Below are positions 25,231-33,722 of a DNA stretch of 64,000 nucleotides, one piece after another; positions within the stretch are counted from its first letter, which is position 1, and every line of letters starts with the position of its first letter. The stretch is taken from positions 1 to 64,000 of the forward strand of contig CAWFMB010000008.1 in NCBI GenBank assembly GCA_963816685.1, given 5' to 3'. A model generated the notes under the pieces. It was not told the origin of the DNA. It did not search any database and saw only the letters and a program-made list of their open reading frames with translations. The DNA comes from CAVYUC01 sp963816685. GTDB lineage: Bacteria > Bacteroidota > Bacteroidia > Bacteroidales > Prolixibacteraceae. The position numbers and the translations under genes are program-made.

Positions 25231-25719
25231 TTAATTCAATTTCTTTTCCACCGAATCGATGATATCTTCAAGTACTTTTACCGCTGAATCGCCAATTTCT
25301 TTCGCCCCTTCCCTCAATTTTTCCAAATCTTCCCGGGCATCATTTTCAATATATTCCTCTGCTTTCTTTTTCATATCGTCCACATCTTTTTTCAGGAGCT
25401 TTTTTACTTTCCCCAGCTCTTTTTTGCCTTTGTACGACTGATAGCGGACGGACAGCGCAGCAACTTTCAACTTTTCGCCAGTCGTCAGTTCGTCTTCATA
25501 CAATTTGTACCAGTCTTTGCTGAATTTTTTATACCGTTTATCGGCCCAACGCCACTCTTTTTTGCTGTATTCGCTGTGATCTTTTTTAACCTGGTCTACA
25601 AAACGTTCGTACTTTCTTATGTACTGCGTTTTATTTGACGGCAGGAGACACGAAAACACCACAAACACAAGTGTTGAAATAAGAATTATCCTGAATATCA
25701 ATTTTCTTTTTGAAATCAT
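25231..25719 (-). CDS. DUF6565-like lipoprotein of unknown function
   Basis: The ATG at 25719 gives 162 residues; a TTG 21 bp upstream is a weaker alternative. A signal peptide ends in a lipobox-like VVFSC, then comes a lysine/glutamate-rich, mostly helical body: YIRKYERFVDQVKKDHSEYSKKEW and WADKRYKKFSKDWYKLYEDELT, matching DUF6565. The C-terminal half (KKAEEYIENDAREDLEKLREG) is likely coiled coil. It lies downstream of the phosphoribosyltransferase with a 30-bp gap, possibly co-transcribed. Function unknown. Confidence 0.75.
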   Translation of the reverse strand: MISKRKLIFRIILISTLVFVVFSCLLPSNKTQYIRKYERFVDQVKKDHSEYSKKEWRWADKRYKKFSKDWYKLYEDELTTGEKLKVAALSVRYQSYKGKKELGKVKKLLKKDVDDMKKKAEEYIENDAREDLEKLREGAKEIGDSAVKVLEDIIDSVEKKLN

Positions 25720-25749
25720 ATTTCCAATTTTTAATGACAACTGCTGTAC

Positions 25750-26148
25750 CTAAGGCTTCCATGGCCATTTCACACAATCTTTTACTTCGGGAAATAAAAC
25801 ATAATCAGCCTTCCCTTTCATTGCAAGGGTTTTCACGTTAAATCCCTTTAAAAGTTCAAGCGCTGCATTCATTGTTTTCCCTGAAACCGATACATCATCA
25901 ACAACAAGTATGCGTTTATCTTTCAGGTTCCATTCCGGCTTTTGCAATACTTTGGGCTCATCGTACCGCGGATTGTTTTGTTCATCACGGTAGTTCATCA
26001 CCATCACCTGCAATTCAGCATTTAAATGAAAGGCGACAAAACCGGCAGGGACTATTCCTCCTGAACCAATTCCGATGACAAGGTCAAATTCGGGTAAATC
26101 AGTCTTTCTGAGCCGATCGGCTATTTCACGAAATGAAAGCGGGACCAT
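25750..26148 (-). CDS. Type I phosphoribosyltransferase
   Basis: This 132-residue protein has the PRPP-binding loop ILVVDDVSVSGKT at 80-92 and the N-terminal IGIGSGGIVPAGF loop that binds pyrophosphate. It is short for a purine or pyrimidine salvage enzyme and has only a small hood, so the base specificity cannot be read. ComF-like or regulatory PRTases are alternatives. The gap upstream (26149-26240) carries imperfect TTAGAATAT repeats. Confidence 0.85.
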   Translation of the reverse strand: MVPLSFREIADRLRKTDLPEFDLVIGIGSGGIVPAGFVAFHLNAELQVMVMNYRDEQNNPRYDEPKVLQKPEWNLKDKRILVVDDVSVSGKTMNAALELLKGFNVKTLAMKGKADYVLFPEVKDCVKWPWKP

Positions 26149-26240
26149 AATTTGAATATTAGAATGTTAGAATATTAGAATATCAGAATACTGAATATAG
26201 TAATACAAGAATAGCTGATTTCTTTGAATCAGGCAAAAAA

Positions 26241-29200
26241 TTATTCGTTTACTGACTCTTCATAAACAGGAATTTCAAGATAGAAAGTTGTTCCTTTTCC
26301 CAGTTCAGTTTCAAACCAGATGGTGCCTGAGAAATTTTCAACAATATTTTTCACGATTGCAAGTCCGAGCCCCATTCCGCTGGATTTTGTTGTAAAACTG
26401 GGACTGAACAGCTTATCGCGGAGTTCAACCGGAATTCCTGAACCATTATCCGAAACTGCAATTACTGCCATATGATCGCGGCGGCTAAGGTTAATTTTTA
26501 TGCAACCTTCCATATCTTCCGGAACTGACTGGATTCCGTTTTTAACCAGGTTGATAATTGCCCTCGAAAGTTGCTCACGGTCTGCATTTACATCAATATC
26601 TTCCATGCCATTTGAATGAAATTCAATACCTACACGGCTGTGGGTATCAAATAAATCAATTACTTTTTGCAACTGCCTTGAGAGGTTGAACACCTGGTTC
26701 CGGGCAGTTGGGATTTTGGCGAAATTTGAAAATTCGGTGGCAATATTGGAAAGGTTGTCGATTTGTTCAATTAAAGTTGAAGTCACCCGTTCAAGGAATT
26801 TGTCGTCCTGGTGTCCTTCGCGTTTTGCACGCTGCAATTGCTGGATGTTCAGTTTCATTGGAGTCAGCGGGTTTTTAATTTCATGAGCGATTTGTTTTGC
26901 CATCTCACGCCAGGCAGATTCGCGTTCGGAGCGTGCAAGCAAATCGGCGCTGACAGCCAGTTCATCCACCTTTTTATTGTACTCTTTTACAAGGCTGCCA
27001 ATTTCATCATTACGGCCGTACCGAATGGGTTCATTTCGTTTTCCCAATTCAATCTTACGCAGGTTTTCCTGGATGATCACCAACGGACGCGTAATTTGAT
27101 TTGCAATAAAAACTGCAATAATAACGCTGGCAAGCAGCAGCAAAACGTATAAATTTATAAATGCCACAATAATCGTTGAAAGTTCCTGGCTGTATTTATC
27201 CTGTTTTATGAAATAGGGAAGATTAATTACACCAAGGTAATTACCGCGGTTGTTGATAATTGGCCGGTAAGCCGACAGGTAGGATAACTGTCCTATCTTT
27301 TCGGGCTGAAAATAACTAATCTGGAAATTCTCAAAGATTTCGTAATAGGCCTGTGCATTTATACGTGTAGAAACAAGACCACGGTTAAATATTTCGAAAC
27401 GTGAAGAGGCAATCAAATTTCCGTCATTTCCGTAAATATTGATATCGGTTCTGAAAATGTTTGATAGTTTCATTAGTTCGCGATGGAGCCATTCTTCAAG
27501 TTCGAAGGTAATTTCAGGAACATCATTCAACCGCAAATCGATTTCCTCGGCAATCGACTTCATTTTTTCATTTAAATCGTTGCGGTGTTTTTCTTTATAC
27601 TCGCGTACATTATACCAGATTGTTGCCGCTGCAACCACAAGTAACGATACAAATACAATAGAGATAATTGCAGCCTGGATTCGGAATTTTAAATCGAACA
27701 CAACTGGTTTTTTGCGAATTGTCCTGTTCCCGATTAACAGAAAAATCAGAACCGACAGGAAATAAAAAACAAAAAGGTACGGGAATGAGATAAGATAATC
27801 GATTACTGTAAACATTTCGCGCGAGACGATAACATAATTATCCTCTTTGGTATGGTAAATGAGATGTTCCATTCCATCCCATTTTTTATAGCTGTATTCC
27901 TTTTCGGAAGTAAGATATGTATCCACATAAAAATTATAATTGTAATCGCCGAATTTATCCGTCAGTTCGCCGCCGTAATATTTTGCGTAATCGAATTTCT
28001 TGTAATCTTCGGGTTTTGCCATTGATTTGTCGATAAGTAATTCAGGGAATCCAATTCCTTCGAACAGCAAATCAGAATTTAATTCAATAAAAATTGTTTC
28101 TCCCTGCATTTCGGAAGCGAGCGGGTAATGCAGCCGTCCTGTATATGAAATTCTTCCGTTCATGTTATCCATAAAGTAAAAATCAGTACCAGGAACCTGC
28201 ACACCCTGAATTTTAATCATATCGTTAAAAAACTGGAAACAAGGTTCGGTTCTGTCTTCCATTTCGATATACAGGCTATCGACGCCTGAACAAATAAATA
28301 CGCGAACTTCGTACCTCCTGAAGTAACCGGTAAAATAGGTCTGCTCAATGTAGTTGGTCAGGCCTTCTTCCTGAATAAGAAGGCTCGGAATAACAGAATC
28401 CCTGCTGATTTCCTGTTGGATTTCGGAAAGAAAAACTTCGGCAGCAGGATCCCGATCTGCTACAAGTGTTACTGCAAGCAATTTTTGATGTTCCCGTTCC
28501 TTTTCACTGGTCGTGTGGTAAATTACCACGAGTGAATAAATGGAAGCTGCTGAAACAAAAATGATGAGGTAGCTCAATGTAAATTTCTGAAGGTAATTTT
28601 TGCTGAACATCGAAGCAAGCACTCCTGAAACACTAAATAAAGCAAATGCTTCAATTGATATTATCCCTGTAGAAATATATTGAATAACAGCCAGTACTGC
28701 AGAAATCAGCAAAACAACACCTGCAATTTCCAGCAGTTTAAAATCATTTCGCGCTTCATTAATTATTTTTATTGTGAAGTACAATATTGCAAGTAAAAAC
28801 AATCCTGCTGAGAAAATTCCAACTGCAGTTTGTGCTGTTACTTCTGTTATTTTATTCAGCGAGAAAGAAATGGTGGAGTTAAAAATCAGCTCTTTTATGA
28901 AATAATGAACAAAAAGATAAGTGGTTGCTGCAAACAGGAGCAACAGCAATATAATAATCTTTCGGGGAAGCAGGGAGTTTCTTTGCAATTCAGTAATATT
29001 TAGCCGGTGCCCAAAGTTGTACATCCAGAACAGGAAAAAGAGGCCAAACAAAAAGAAATCACCCAGTGACGGCAGCCAGCTGCTGAGGGCAAAATACTCA
29101 GGGCTGAAAAAATGAAGCTGAAAGAATACTTTTGGAATCTGAAAGATGAAGTGAAGCCAGTAAACAATAAACAATGCGGTAGCAAGGCTAAACAATTTCA

Positions 29201-29918
29201 TAAAAAATGGAGCCTGCGATTCATCCATTTCACGGCGGAAATAGTAAAGCAATATAACAAGTCCAAGAAAATAAATAACTCCGGGAAGATATAACTGACG
29301 CGTTGTACATAAATAGCTCCCCACTGGTTTTATCGAAAACAGATAACCGCCGTCAACATTATAAACCGGTACTGTATTTTTGTTTCTTGTTTCGGAAATC
29401 TGAAAATCATCCGGAAGATCATACTTCCTGAAAAAGGTATTCTTCAGATATTTGTTTTCGTAGGTGTACTTATGTTTGATAAGATGAAAACCATAAATCT
29501 GGTAATCCTCCTTTGTTCGTTTTTTTATCAGGTAATAACCGTTTGGGAGATGAACAAAACCATCATTTTGCAGCAATGAATTATTATTATCATAAAAGGA
29601 AATGGAGCGGTCGGACCAGTATTTCAACTGGTTATCCTTAAAAATTAAATAACCAAACCCCTTTTCCTCAAGCATCAGGTTACTTTCATTCAGGTACCGT
29701 ATAAAGTTTCCATCAAAATCATCAGAAGTTATCATTCCGGTAATATCATCGAGCTGGTGAGAAAGTAGTTTTTCATTTTCATTCAGCTGTTCCTGGAAAT
29801 GTTCAATAAGGTGAGTTTCAGGATGTTTTTTCAGTAAACTATTTTCAATGATTGCAGCAATCACAAAAAAACTGAGGGCAGCAATGAGGTAATTGTATTT
29901 GTTCAATTTTAAAAGCAT
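26241..29918 (-). CDS. Large membrane sensor histidine kinase (NtrY-like)
   Basis: The 1,225 residues comprise an N-terminal membrane anchor (about 8-26) and extracytoplasmic segment, a block of about eight membrane helices (about 205-470), a second extracytoplasmic region (about 480-725), two more helices (about 725-775), another periplasmic domain (to about 905), a membrane helix, then HAMP (NQITRPLVIIQENLRKIE). The kinase core has the H-box AKQIAHEIKNPLTPMKL with phospho-acceptor His1012, N-box INLVKNGIQSVPE, G1 VSDNGSGIP and G2 GMGLGLAIVKNIVE. The NPLTPMKL form is typical of NtrY-type kinases. No response regulator is adjacent. It lies 1 bp from rlmH and is probably co-transcribed. Confidence 0.9.
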   Translation of the reverse strand: MLLKLNKYNYLIAALSFFVIAAIIENSLLKKHPETHLIEHFQEQLNENEKLLSHQLDDITGMITSDDFDGNFIRYLNESNLMLEEKGFGYLIFKDNQLKYWSDRSISFYDNNNSLLQNDGFVHLPNGYYLIKKRTKEDYQIYGFHLIKHKYTYENKYLKNTFFRKYDLPDDFQISETRNKNTVPVYNVDGGYLFSIKPVGSYLCTTRQLYLPGVIYFLGLVILLYYFRREMDESQAPFFMKLFSLATALFIVYWLHFIFQIPKVFFQLHFFSPEYFALSSWLPSLGDFFLFGLFFLFWMYNFGHRLNITELQRNSLLPRKIIILLLLLFAATTYLFVHYFIKELIFNSTISFSLNKITEVTAQTAVGIFSAGLFLLAILYFTIKIINEARNDFKLLEIAGVVLLISAVLAVIQYISTGIISIEAFALFSVSGVLASMFSKNYLQKFTLSYLIIFVSAASIYSLVVIYHTTSEKEREHQKLLAVTLVADRDPAAEVFLSEIQQEISRDSVIPSLLIQEEGLTNYIEQTYFTGYFRRYEVRVFICSGVDSLYIEMEDRTEPCFQFFNDMIKIQGVQVPGTDFYFMDNMNGRISYTGRLHYPLASEMQGETIFIELNSDLLFEGIGFPELLIDKSMAKPEDYKKFDYAKYYGGELTDKFGDYNYNFYVDTYLTSEKEYSYKKWDGMEHLIYHTKEDNYVIVSREMFTVIDYLISFPYLFVFYFLSVLIFLLIGNRTIRKKPVVFDLKFRIQAAIISIVFVSLLVVAAATIWYNVREYKEKHRNDLNEKMKSIAEEIDLRLNDVPEITFELEEWLHRELMKLSNIFRTDINIYGNDGNLIASSRFEIFNRGLVSTRINAQAYYEIFENFQISYFQPEKIGQLSYLSAYRPIINNRGNYLGVINLPYFIKQDKYSQELSTIIVAFINLYVLLLLASVIIAVFIANQITRPLVIIQENLRKIELGKRNEPIRYGRNDEIGSLVKEYNKKVDELAVSADLLARSERESAWREMAKQIAHEIKNPLTPMKLNIQQLQRAKREGHQDDKFLERVTSTLIEQIDNLSNIATEFSNFAKIPTARNQVFNLSRQLQKVIDLFDTHSRVGIEFHSNGMEDIDVNADREQLSRAIINLVKNGIQSVPEDMEGCIKINLSRRDHMAVIAVSDNGSGIPVELRDKLFSPSFTTKSSGMGLGLAIVKNIVENFSGTIWFETELGKGTTFYLEIPVYEESVNE

Positions 29919-29919
29919 T

Positions 29920-30393
29920 CTAATCGTGATGATATGGTTCGCCTTTTAATATGGTAAATGCACGGTAGATTTGTTCAACACACAAAAGTCGCGCCAATTG
30001 ATGGGAAAACGTCATAGGCGACAATGAAATCCCTGAATTTGTCTTCTCCCTGACTTCATCGGAAAAACCATACGGTCCTCCGATTACGAATACAAGCTCT
30101 TTCAATCCGCTTGCCATTTTTTTTTCGAGAAACCCTGCAAACTGACGCGAGGTAAAAGTTTTGCCATTCTCGTCGAATAAATGAAACTCTTTTCCTGGAG
30201 ACAACTTCGACAATATTATTTCCCCTTCTTTTTGCTTTTGAATTTCAACAGTTAAATTTTTGCCTTTTTTTACATCAGGAATAACCTCTGTTTCGAAGTT
30301 GATATAATGATTCAGACGCTTGCTGTACAGGTTAATTCCATCTTTTAAATAAGCTGCATCGGTTTTTCCTACGACCAATAAAGTAATCTTCAT
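29920..30393 (-). CDS. rlmH: 23S rRNA (pseudouridine1915-N3)-methyltransferase RlmH
   Basis: This 157-residue SPOUT-family enzyme has full family length. FVIGGPYGFSDEV carries the SAM-binding knot (GGxxG), and the C-terminal LLCVEQIYRAFTILKGEPYHHD is the highly conserved RlmH tail with the YHH motif. It methylates pseudouridine 1915 in helix 69 of 23S rRNA using S-adenosylmethionine. The histidine-kinase gene follows immediately. Confidence 0.97.
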   Translation of the reverse strand: MKITLLVVGKTDAAYLKDGINLYSKRLNHYINFETEVIPDVKKGKNLTVEIQKQKEGEIILSKLSPGKEFHLFDENGKTFTSRQFAGFLEKKMASGLKELVFVIGGPYGFSDEVREKTNSGISLSPMTFSHQLARLLCVEQIYRAFTILKGEPYHHD

Positions 30394-30504
30394 TCTGCGT
30401 ATTGAATTTTAATTTTATAAATTTACACTAAAATTAAAGCATGATAGTTGTTTTGCATAGTTTTTGCAAACCATCGGGCACTAATAAGCATAAAATAAGA
30501 GAAA

Positions 30505-30903
30505 ATGCCATCAATAAAAAAAATAGCAATAGCAGTAGTACTTTTAAGCGGAATGTTGTTTGTTTCTGAAACTGCAAAATCACAGATTCCTGACGAAATT
30601 ATTCTTAGCCTTAAATCGGGAAATGCAAAAGTGTTGTCAGATTATTTTAACCAGAATGTAGAGTTGGTAGTTCTTGATAATGATAATGTGTACAGCAAGG
30701 CGCAGGCAGAACAAATTGTAAGCAACTTTTTTAACAGTTACAAACCCGAAAGTTTCAACGTTATCCACCAGGGAGGAAAAGAAGGGGCGAAATATGTAAT
30801 TGGAAACCTGAGCACAGACAACGGGAAATTCAGAGTATATTTTCTATTAAAACAAAATGGAGGAAAAGATTACATCCACCAGCTCAGAATTGAAAAACAA
30901 TAA
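30505..30903 (+). CDS. DUF4783 family exported protein
   Basis: This 132-residue protein has a signal peptide (cleavage after AKSQ near 27). The body matches DUF4783, an NTF2-like small exported domain seen in Bacteroidota: IILSLKSGNAKVLSDYFNQ, AQAEQIVSNFF and RVYFLLKQNGGKDYIHQLRIEK. Function unknown. It ends at the start of the YihY gene and the two are probably one transcript. Confidence 0.88.
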   Translation: MPSIKKIAIAVVLLSGMLFVSETAKSQIPDEIILSLKSGNAKVLSDYFNQNVELVVLDNDNVYSKAQAEQIVSNFFNSYKPESFNVIHQGGKEGAKYVIGNLSTDNGKFRVYFLLKQNGGKDYIHQLRIEKQ

Positions 30904-30910
30904 TGATTTT

Positions 30911-31897
30911 ATGAAGAACGGTTTACCTAAATTAAACCGGTTTAAAAAAATAGGGGATAATGCAATTAAACGGGCTGAAAGAGTATCACTCCCGTTTTTT
31001 GGCGGGATTCCGATTTATGATGTTGCACTTTTCTTCTGGCGCAGCATTGTCGATGGGTCAATAACCACGCGTGCCTCGGCAATTGCATTTTCATTTTTCC
31101 TTGCTTTGTTTCCTGCAATTATTTTTCTGTTTACCCTTATTCCATATATTCCGATTGAGAATTTTCAAACTGACCTTTACCTTATTATTCAGCAAGTTGT
31201 GCCGCAGAGCACCTTCGACACAATTGAAGAAACCTTAAGCGATATTGTACTGCAGCAACGAGGCGGATTGCTTTCGCTTGGTTTCTTTATGGCGCTTATT
31301 TTTTCCACCAACGGACTTGCTTCGATGATGAGCGCTTTTGATGCAACAATTCACAGCATTAACCGGCGTTCGTGGGTGAGCCAGCGGATGGCTGCAATTG
31401 TGCTTCTGTTTATTCTGGCTGCTTTGCTTACACTTGCAGTAGCACTTTTAACCGGCGGTCAGCTTTTAACCGATTACATCACCGAACATCATATTCTACA
31501 GGATAACTTCACCATTTTTCTGCTTGTTGTAGGGCGGTGGGTTGTTATCATATTGCTGTTTTTCTTTGCCTATTCGTTTCTGTATTATATGGCTCCGGCT
31601 AAAAAAACAAAGTGGCGGTTTATTTCAGCGGGTGGAACCTTGGCCACCGCATTAAGTATTGTTGCACTTATGGGATTTTCATACTATATTAACAATTTCA
31701 GCCAATACAATAAATTATATGGTTCAATCGGTACTTTGCTGATTATTCTGTTGCTGATGTACTTAATGTCACTTATCCTGCTGGTTGGTTTTGAACTGAA
31801 TGCAAGCATTTACCAGGCTCACAGCGAAAAGGAAGATTCTGAAAACGCATTACGTGATGAAAAAGGAGAAATTAAAGAACCTCCATTAAAAAGTTGA
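30911..31897 (+). CDS. YihY/UPF0761 family membrane protein
   Basis: The ATG at 30911, eight bases after the previous stop, gives 328 residues. An ATG at 30857 would overlap DUF4783 by 47 bp and is less likely. About six membrane helices and the family signature region (TTRASAIAFSFFLALFPAIIFLF, YYMAPAKKTKWRF) identify the YihY/BrkB family. Despite older names it is not ribonuclease BN. Its transport substrate is not established. Confidence 0.9.
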   Translation: MKNGLPKLNRFKKIGDNAIKRAERVSLPFFGGIPIYDVALFFWRSIVDGSITTRASAIAFSFFLALFPAIIFLFTLIPYIPIENFQTDLYLIIQQVVPQSTFDTIEETLSDIVLQQRGGLLSLGFFMALIFSTNGLASMMSAFDATIHSINRRSWVSQRMAAIVLLFILAALLTLAVALLTGGQLLTDYITEHHILQDNFTIFLLVVGRWVVIILLFFFAYSFLYYMAPAKKTKWRFISAGGTLATALSIVALMGFSYYINNFSQYNKLYGSIGTLLIILLLMYLMSLILLVGFELNASIYQAHSEKEDSENALRDEKGEIKEPPLKS

Positions 31898-31901
31898 ATA
31901 G

Positions 31902-32768
31902 TTACTTTCCTTGTTTGAACAGGATTTCCTTCTCTTTTTTCGTTAGGCTTTCGTAACCCGATTTTGCAATTTTGTCAAGAATATGATTGATTTCCTCCTG
32001 CTGAACATGTTTTTGGCGGTTATATTCATAATCATCACGGGGAGGTTGTTTAAAGGTTACTTTCATATGGTTCTTCTGTTTAAACATGTCAGATGATTTA
32101 TCCAGAAGTTTTACCATTCCGGCACCCCAGTCTTTTCCCCTTCGCAGTTGAAAGATATAAAACCAGCCCCATGCTGCTCCGCCCAAATGCGCCAGATTTC
32201 CACCCGGATTTGTGGCTGAAATACTTATAATTGAAAGTAAAACATAAAATACTGCAATATATTTCAATGGGAACCGGCCAATAAAGAAAAGGTGTATTTC
32301 CTGGTTGGGCGCATAAACCGCAATGGCTACCAACACAGCAAAAATGGCTGCCGATGCACCTAACAGTAACCCGCGAACTGCATCGAAAACAGGAAATACG
32401 TTATAGGAAACCACATATAAAGCGGCACCGGCAATTCCACCCAATAAATAAACACTTAATAATTTCTGGCCTTCAAAATGATACAGAAACAGCTTTCCAA
32501 ACCAATACAATCCAAGAATATTAAAAAGCAAGTGCAGGAATCCTTCATGTAAAAACATGTAAGTTATGGGTGTCCAGGGTTTTGTGATCAGTTCATTCAA
32601 ATCGGACGGAACTGAAAGCCACTCGATTAAAAAAAACGGATGACCGCCAAGGTAAAAAAATACAGCTAACAATTTAACAACAAGAAATACACCCAGATTT
32701 ATATAAATCAGCCGGGTAAGCACCGAACCTTCTTTAAATGTCCGTTTTATATCATGAAAAATATCCAT
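31902..32768 (-). CDS. Rhomboid-family intramembrane serine protease (1)
   Basis: This 288-residue protein has six or seven membrane helices. The catalytic GASAAIF motif (Ser139) and His194 in NLAHLGGAAWG form the rhomboid Ser-His dyad. A cytoplasmic tail of about 85 residues is rich in charged residues. A second rhomboid lies directly upstream (60-bp gap, same strand). Substrates are unknown. Confidence 0.9.
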   Translation of the reverse strand: MDIFHDIKRTFKEGSVLTRLIYINLGVFLVVKLLAVFFYLGGHPFFLIEWLSVPSDLNELITKPWTPITYMFLHEGFLHLLFNILGLYWFGKLFLYHFEGQKLLSVYLLGGIAGAALYVVSYNVFPVFDAVRGLLLGASAAIFAVLVAIAVYAPNQEIHLFFIGRFPLKYIAVFYVLLSIISISATNPGGNLAHLGGAAWGWFYIFQLRRGKDWGAGMVKLLDKSSDMFKQKNHMKVTFKQPPRDDYEYNRQKHVQQEEINHILDKIAKSGYESLTKKEKEILFKQGK

Positions 32769-32828
32769 AAACCGCGTTCTGATTAATTTGAAACCTGCTT
32801 TTTAGTTGCAAAATTTTCAACAGTTTAA

Positions 32829-33647
32829 CTAGTAGAAATGTTTGGTGTTTTTATTCCAGTATTTAATCAAAATAAAGCCAAACAGCATTCCTCCGAGATG
32901 GGCAAAGTGGGCAATGTTACTGCCCGGACTTTTCAATCCGAGGAACAACTCAATTGCACCGTAACCTATCACGAAATATTTTGCTTTGATAGGTATCGGC
33001 GGAAAGAGAAGCATAAGCTGAGTATTCGGAAATAACATACCAAATGCAAGCAGTACACCAAATACAGCTCCCGAGGCTCCAATTGTAGGAATATCTACAC
33101 GCAGTTTCAAAATTCGCTGCATGAGATTTAATCCCTCACTTGCATATGCTGTATTGGTTGGATCATCGTACCAGGTATTTATAAAATCACGAACCTGTGC
33201 CGATGCTGCAGGTAAATTTTTGTTGACAAACTTATCGAGGATTTCGGGAGAGGGAGTATTCTGAAAAGCTTCAATTGTATTTTGCATGGAAGAAACTTCG
33301 AGATAAGCTACAAACATATGCAGTGCAACTGCACCGAGTCCTGTAACAAAATAGTAAATCAGAAAACGCTTTGAACCCCATACATTTTCGAGTACCCGTC
33401 CAAACATCCACAAGGCAAACATATTGAAGAAAATATGAAAGATTCCAGTTGGATCGTGCATAAACATGTGGGTTATCACCTGGTGCAACATAAATTTATC
33501 GGATGTCGGATAGTGCATTCCAAAAAATTCCACCAAATCAATTCCCTGTCCCTGGAGAATCCAGGTTGCAAGTAAAAACAGAACATTGATAATAATAAGG
33601 TTCTTAACAACCGGCGGTATATTATTAAAGGTAGGCCTGTAATTCAT
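32829..33647 (-). CDS. Rhomboid-family intramembrane serine protease (2)
   Basis: These 272 residues carry GASGAVFG (Ser192) and NIAHFAHLGG (His250) as the catalytic dyad. HMFMHDPTGIFHIFFNMFALWMFG is the conserved L1/helix 2 region. An ~80-residue soluble insert (about 115-190) separates helices 3 and 4, larger than in its neighbour. Divergence from the adjacent rhomboid is high, so the pair is an old duplication or independent recruitment. Confidence 0.92.
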   Translation of the reverse strand: MNYRPTFNNIPPVVKNLIIINVLFLLATWILQGQGIDLVEFFGMHYPTSDKFMLHQVITHMFMHDPTGIFHIFFNMFALWMFGRVLENVWGSKRFLIYYFVTGLGAVALHMFVAYLEVSSMQNTIEAFQNTPSPEILDKFVNKNLPAASAQVRDFINTWYDDPTNTAYASEGLNLMQRILKLRVDIPTIGASGAVFGVLLAFGMLFPNTQLMLLFPPIPIKAKYFVIGYGAIELFLGLKSPGSNIAHFAHLGGMLFGFILIKYWNKNTKHFY

Positions 33648-33722
33648 ATTTTTAAAATTTATGTCGGTACCAGCAATAGCCAGACCATTTTGTAATTATT
33701 CAAAAATAACGACAACTTGTCA

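Noticed and set aside
26149..26240. TTAGAATAT repeats as a regulatory array
   Set aside because: These are only a few imperfect A/T-rich units, explainable by base composition.
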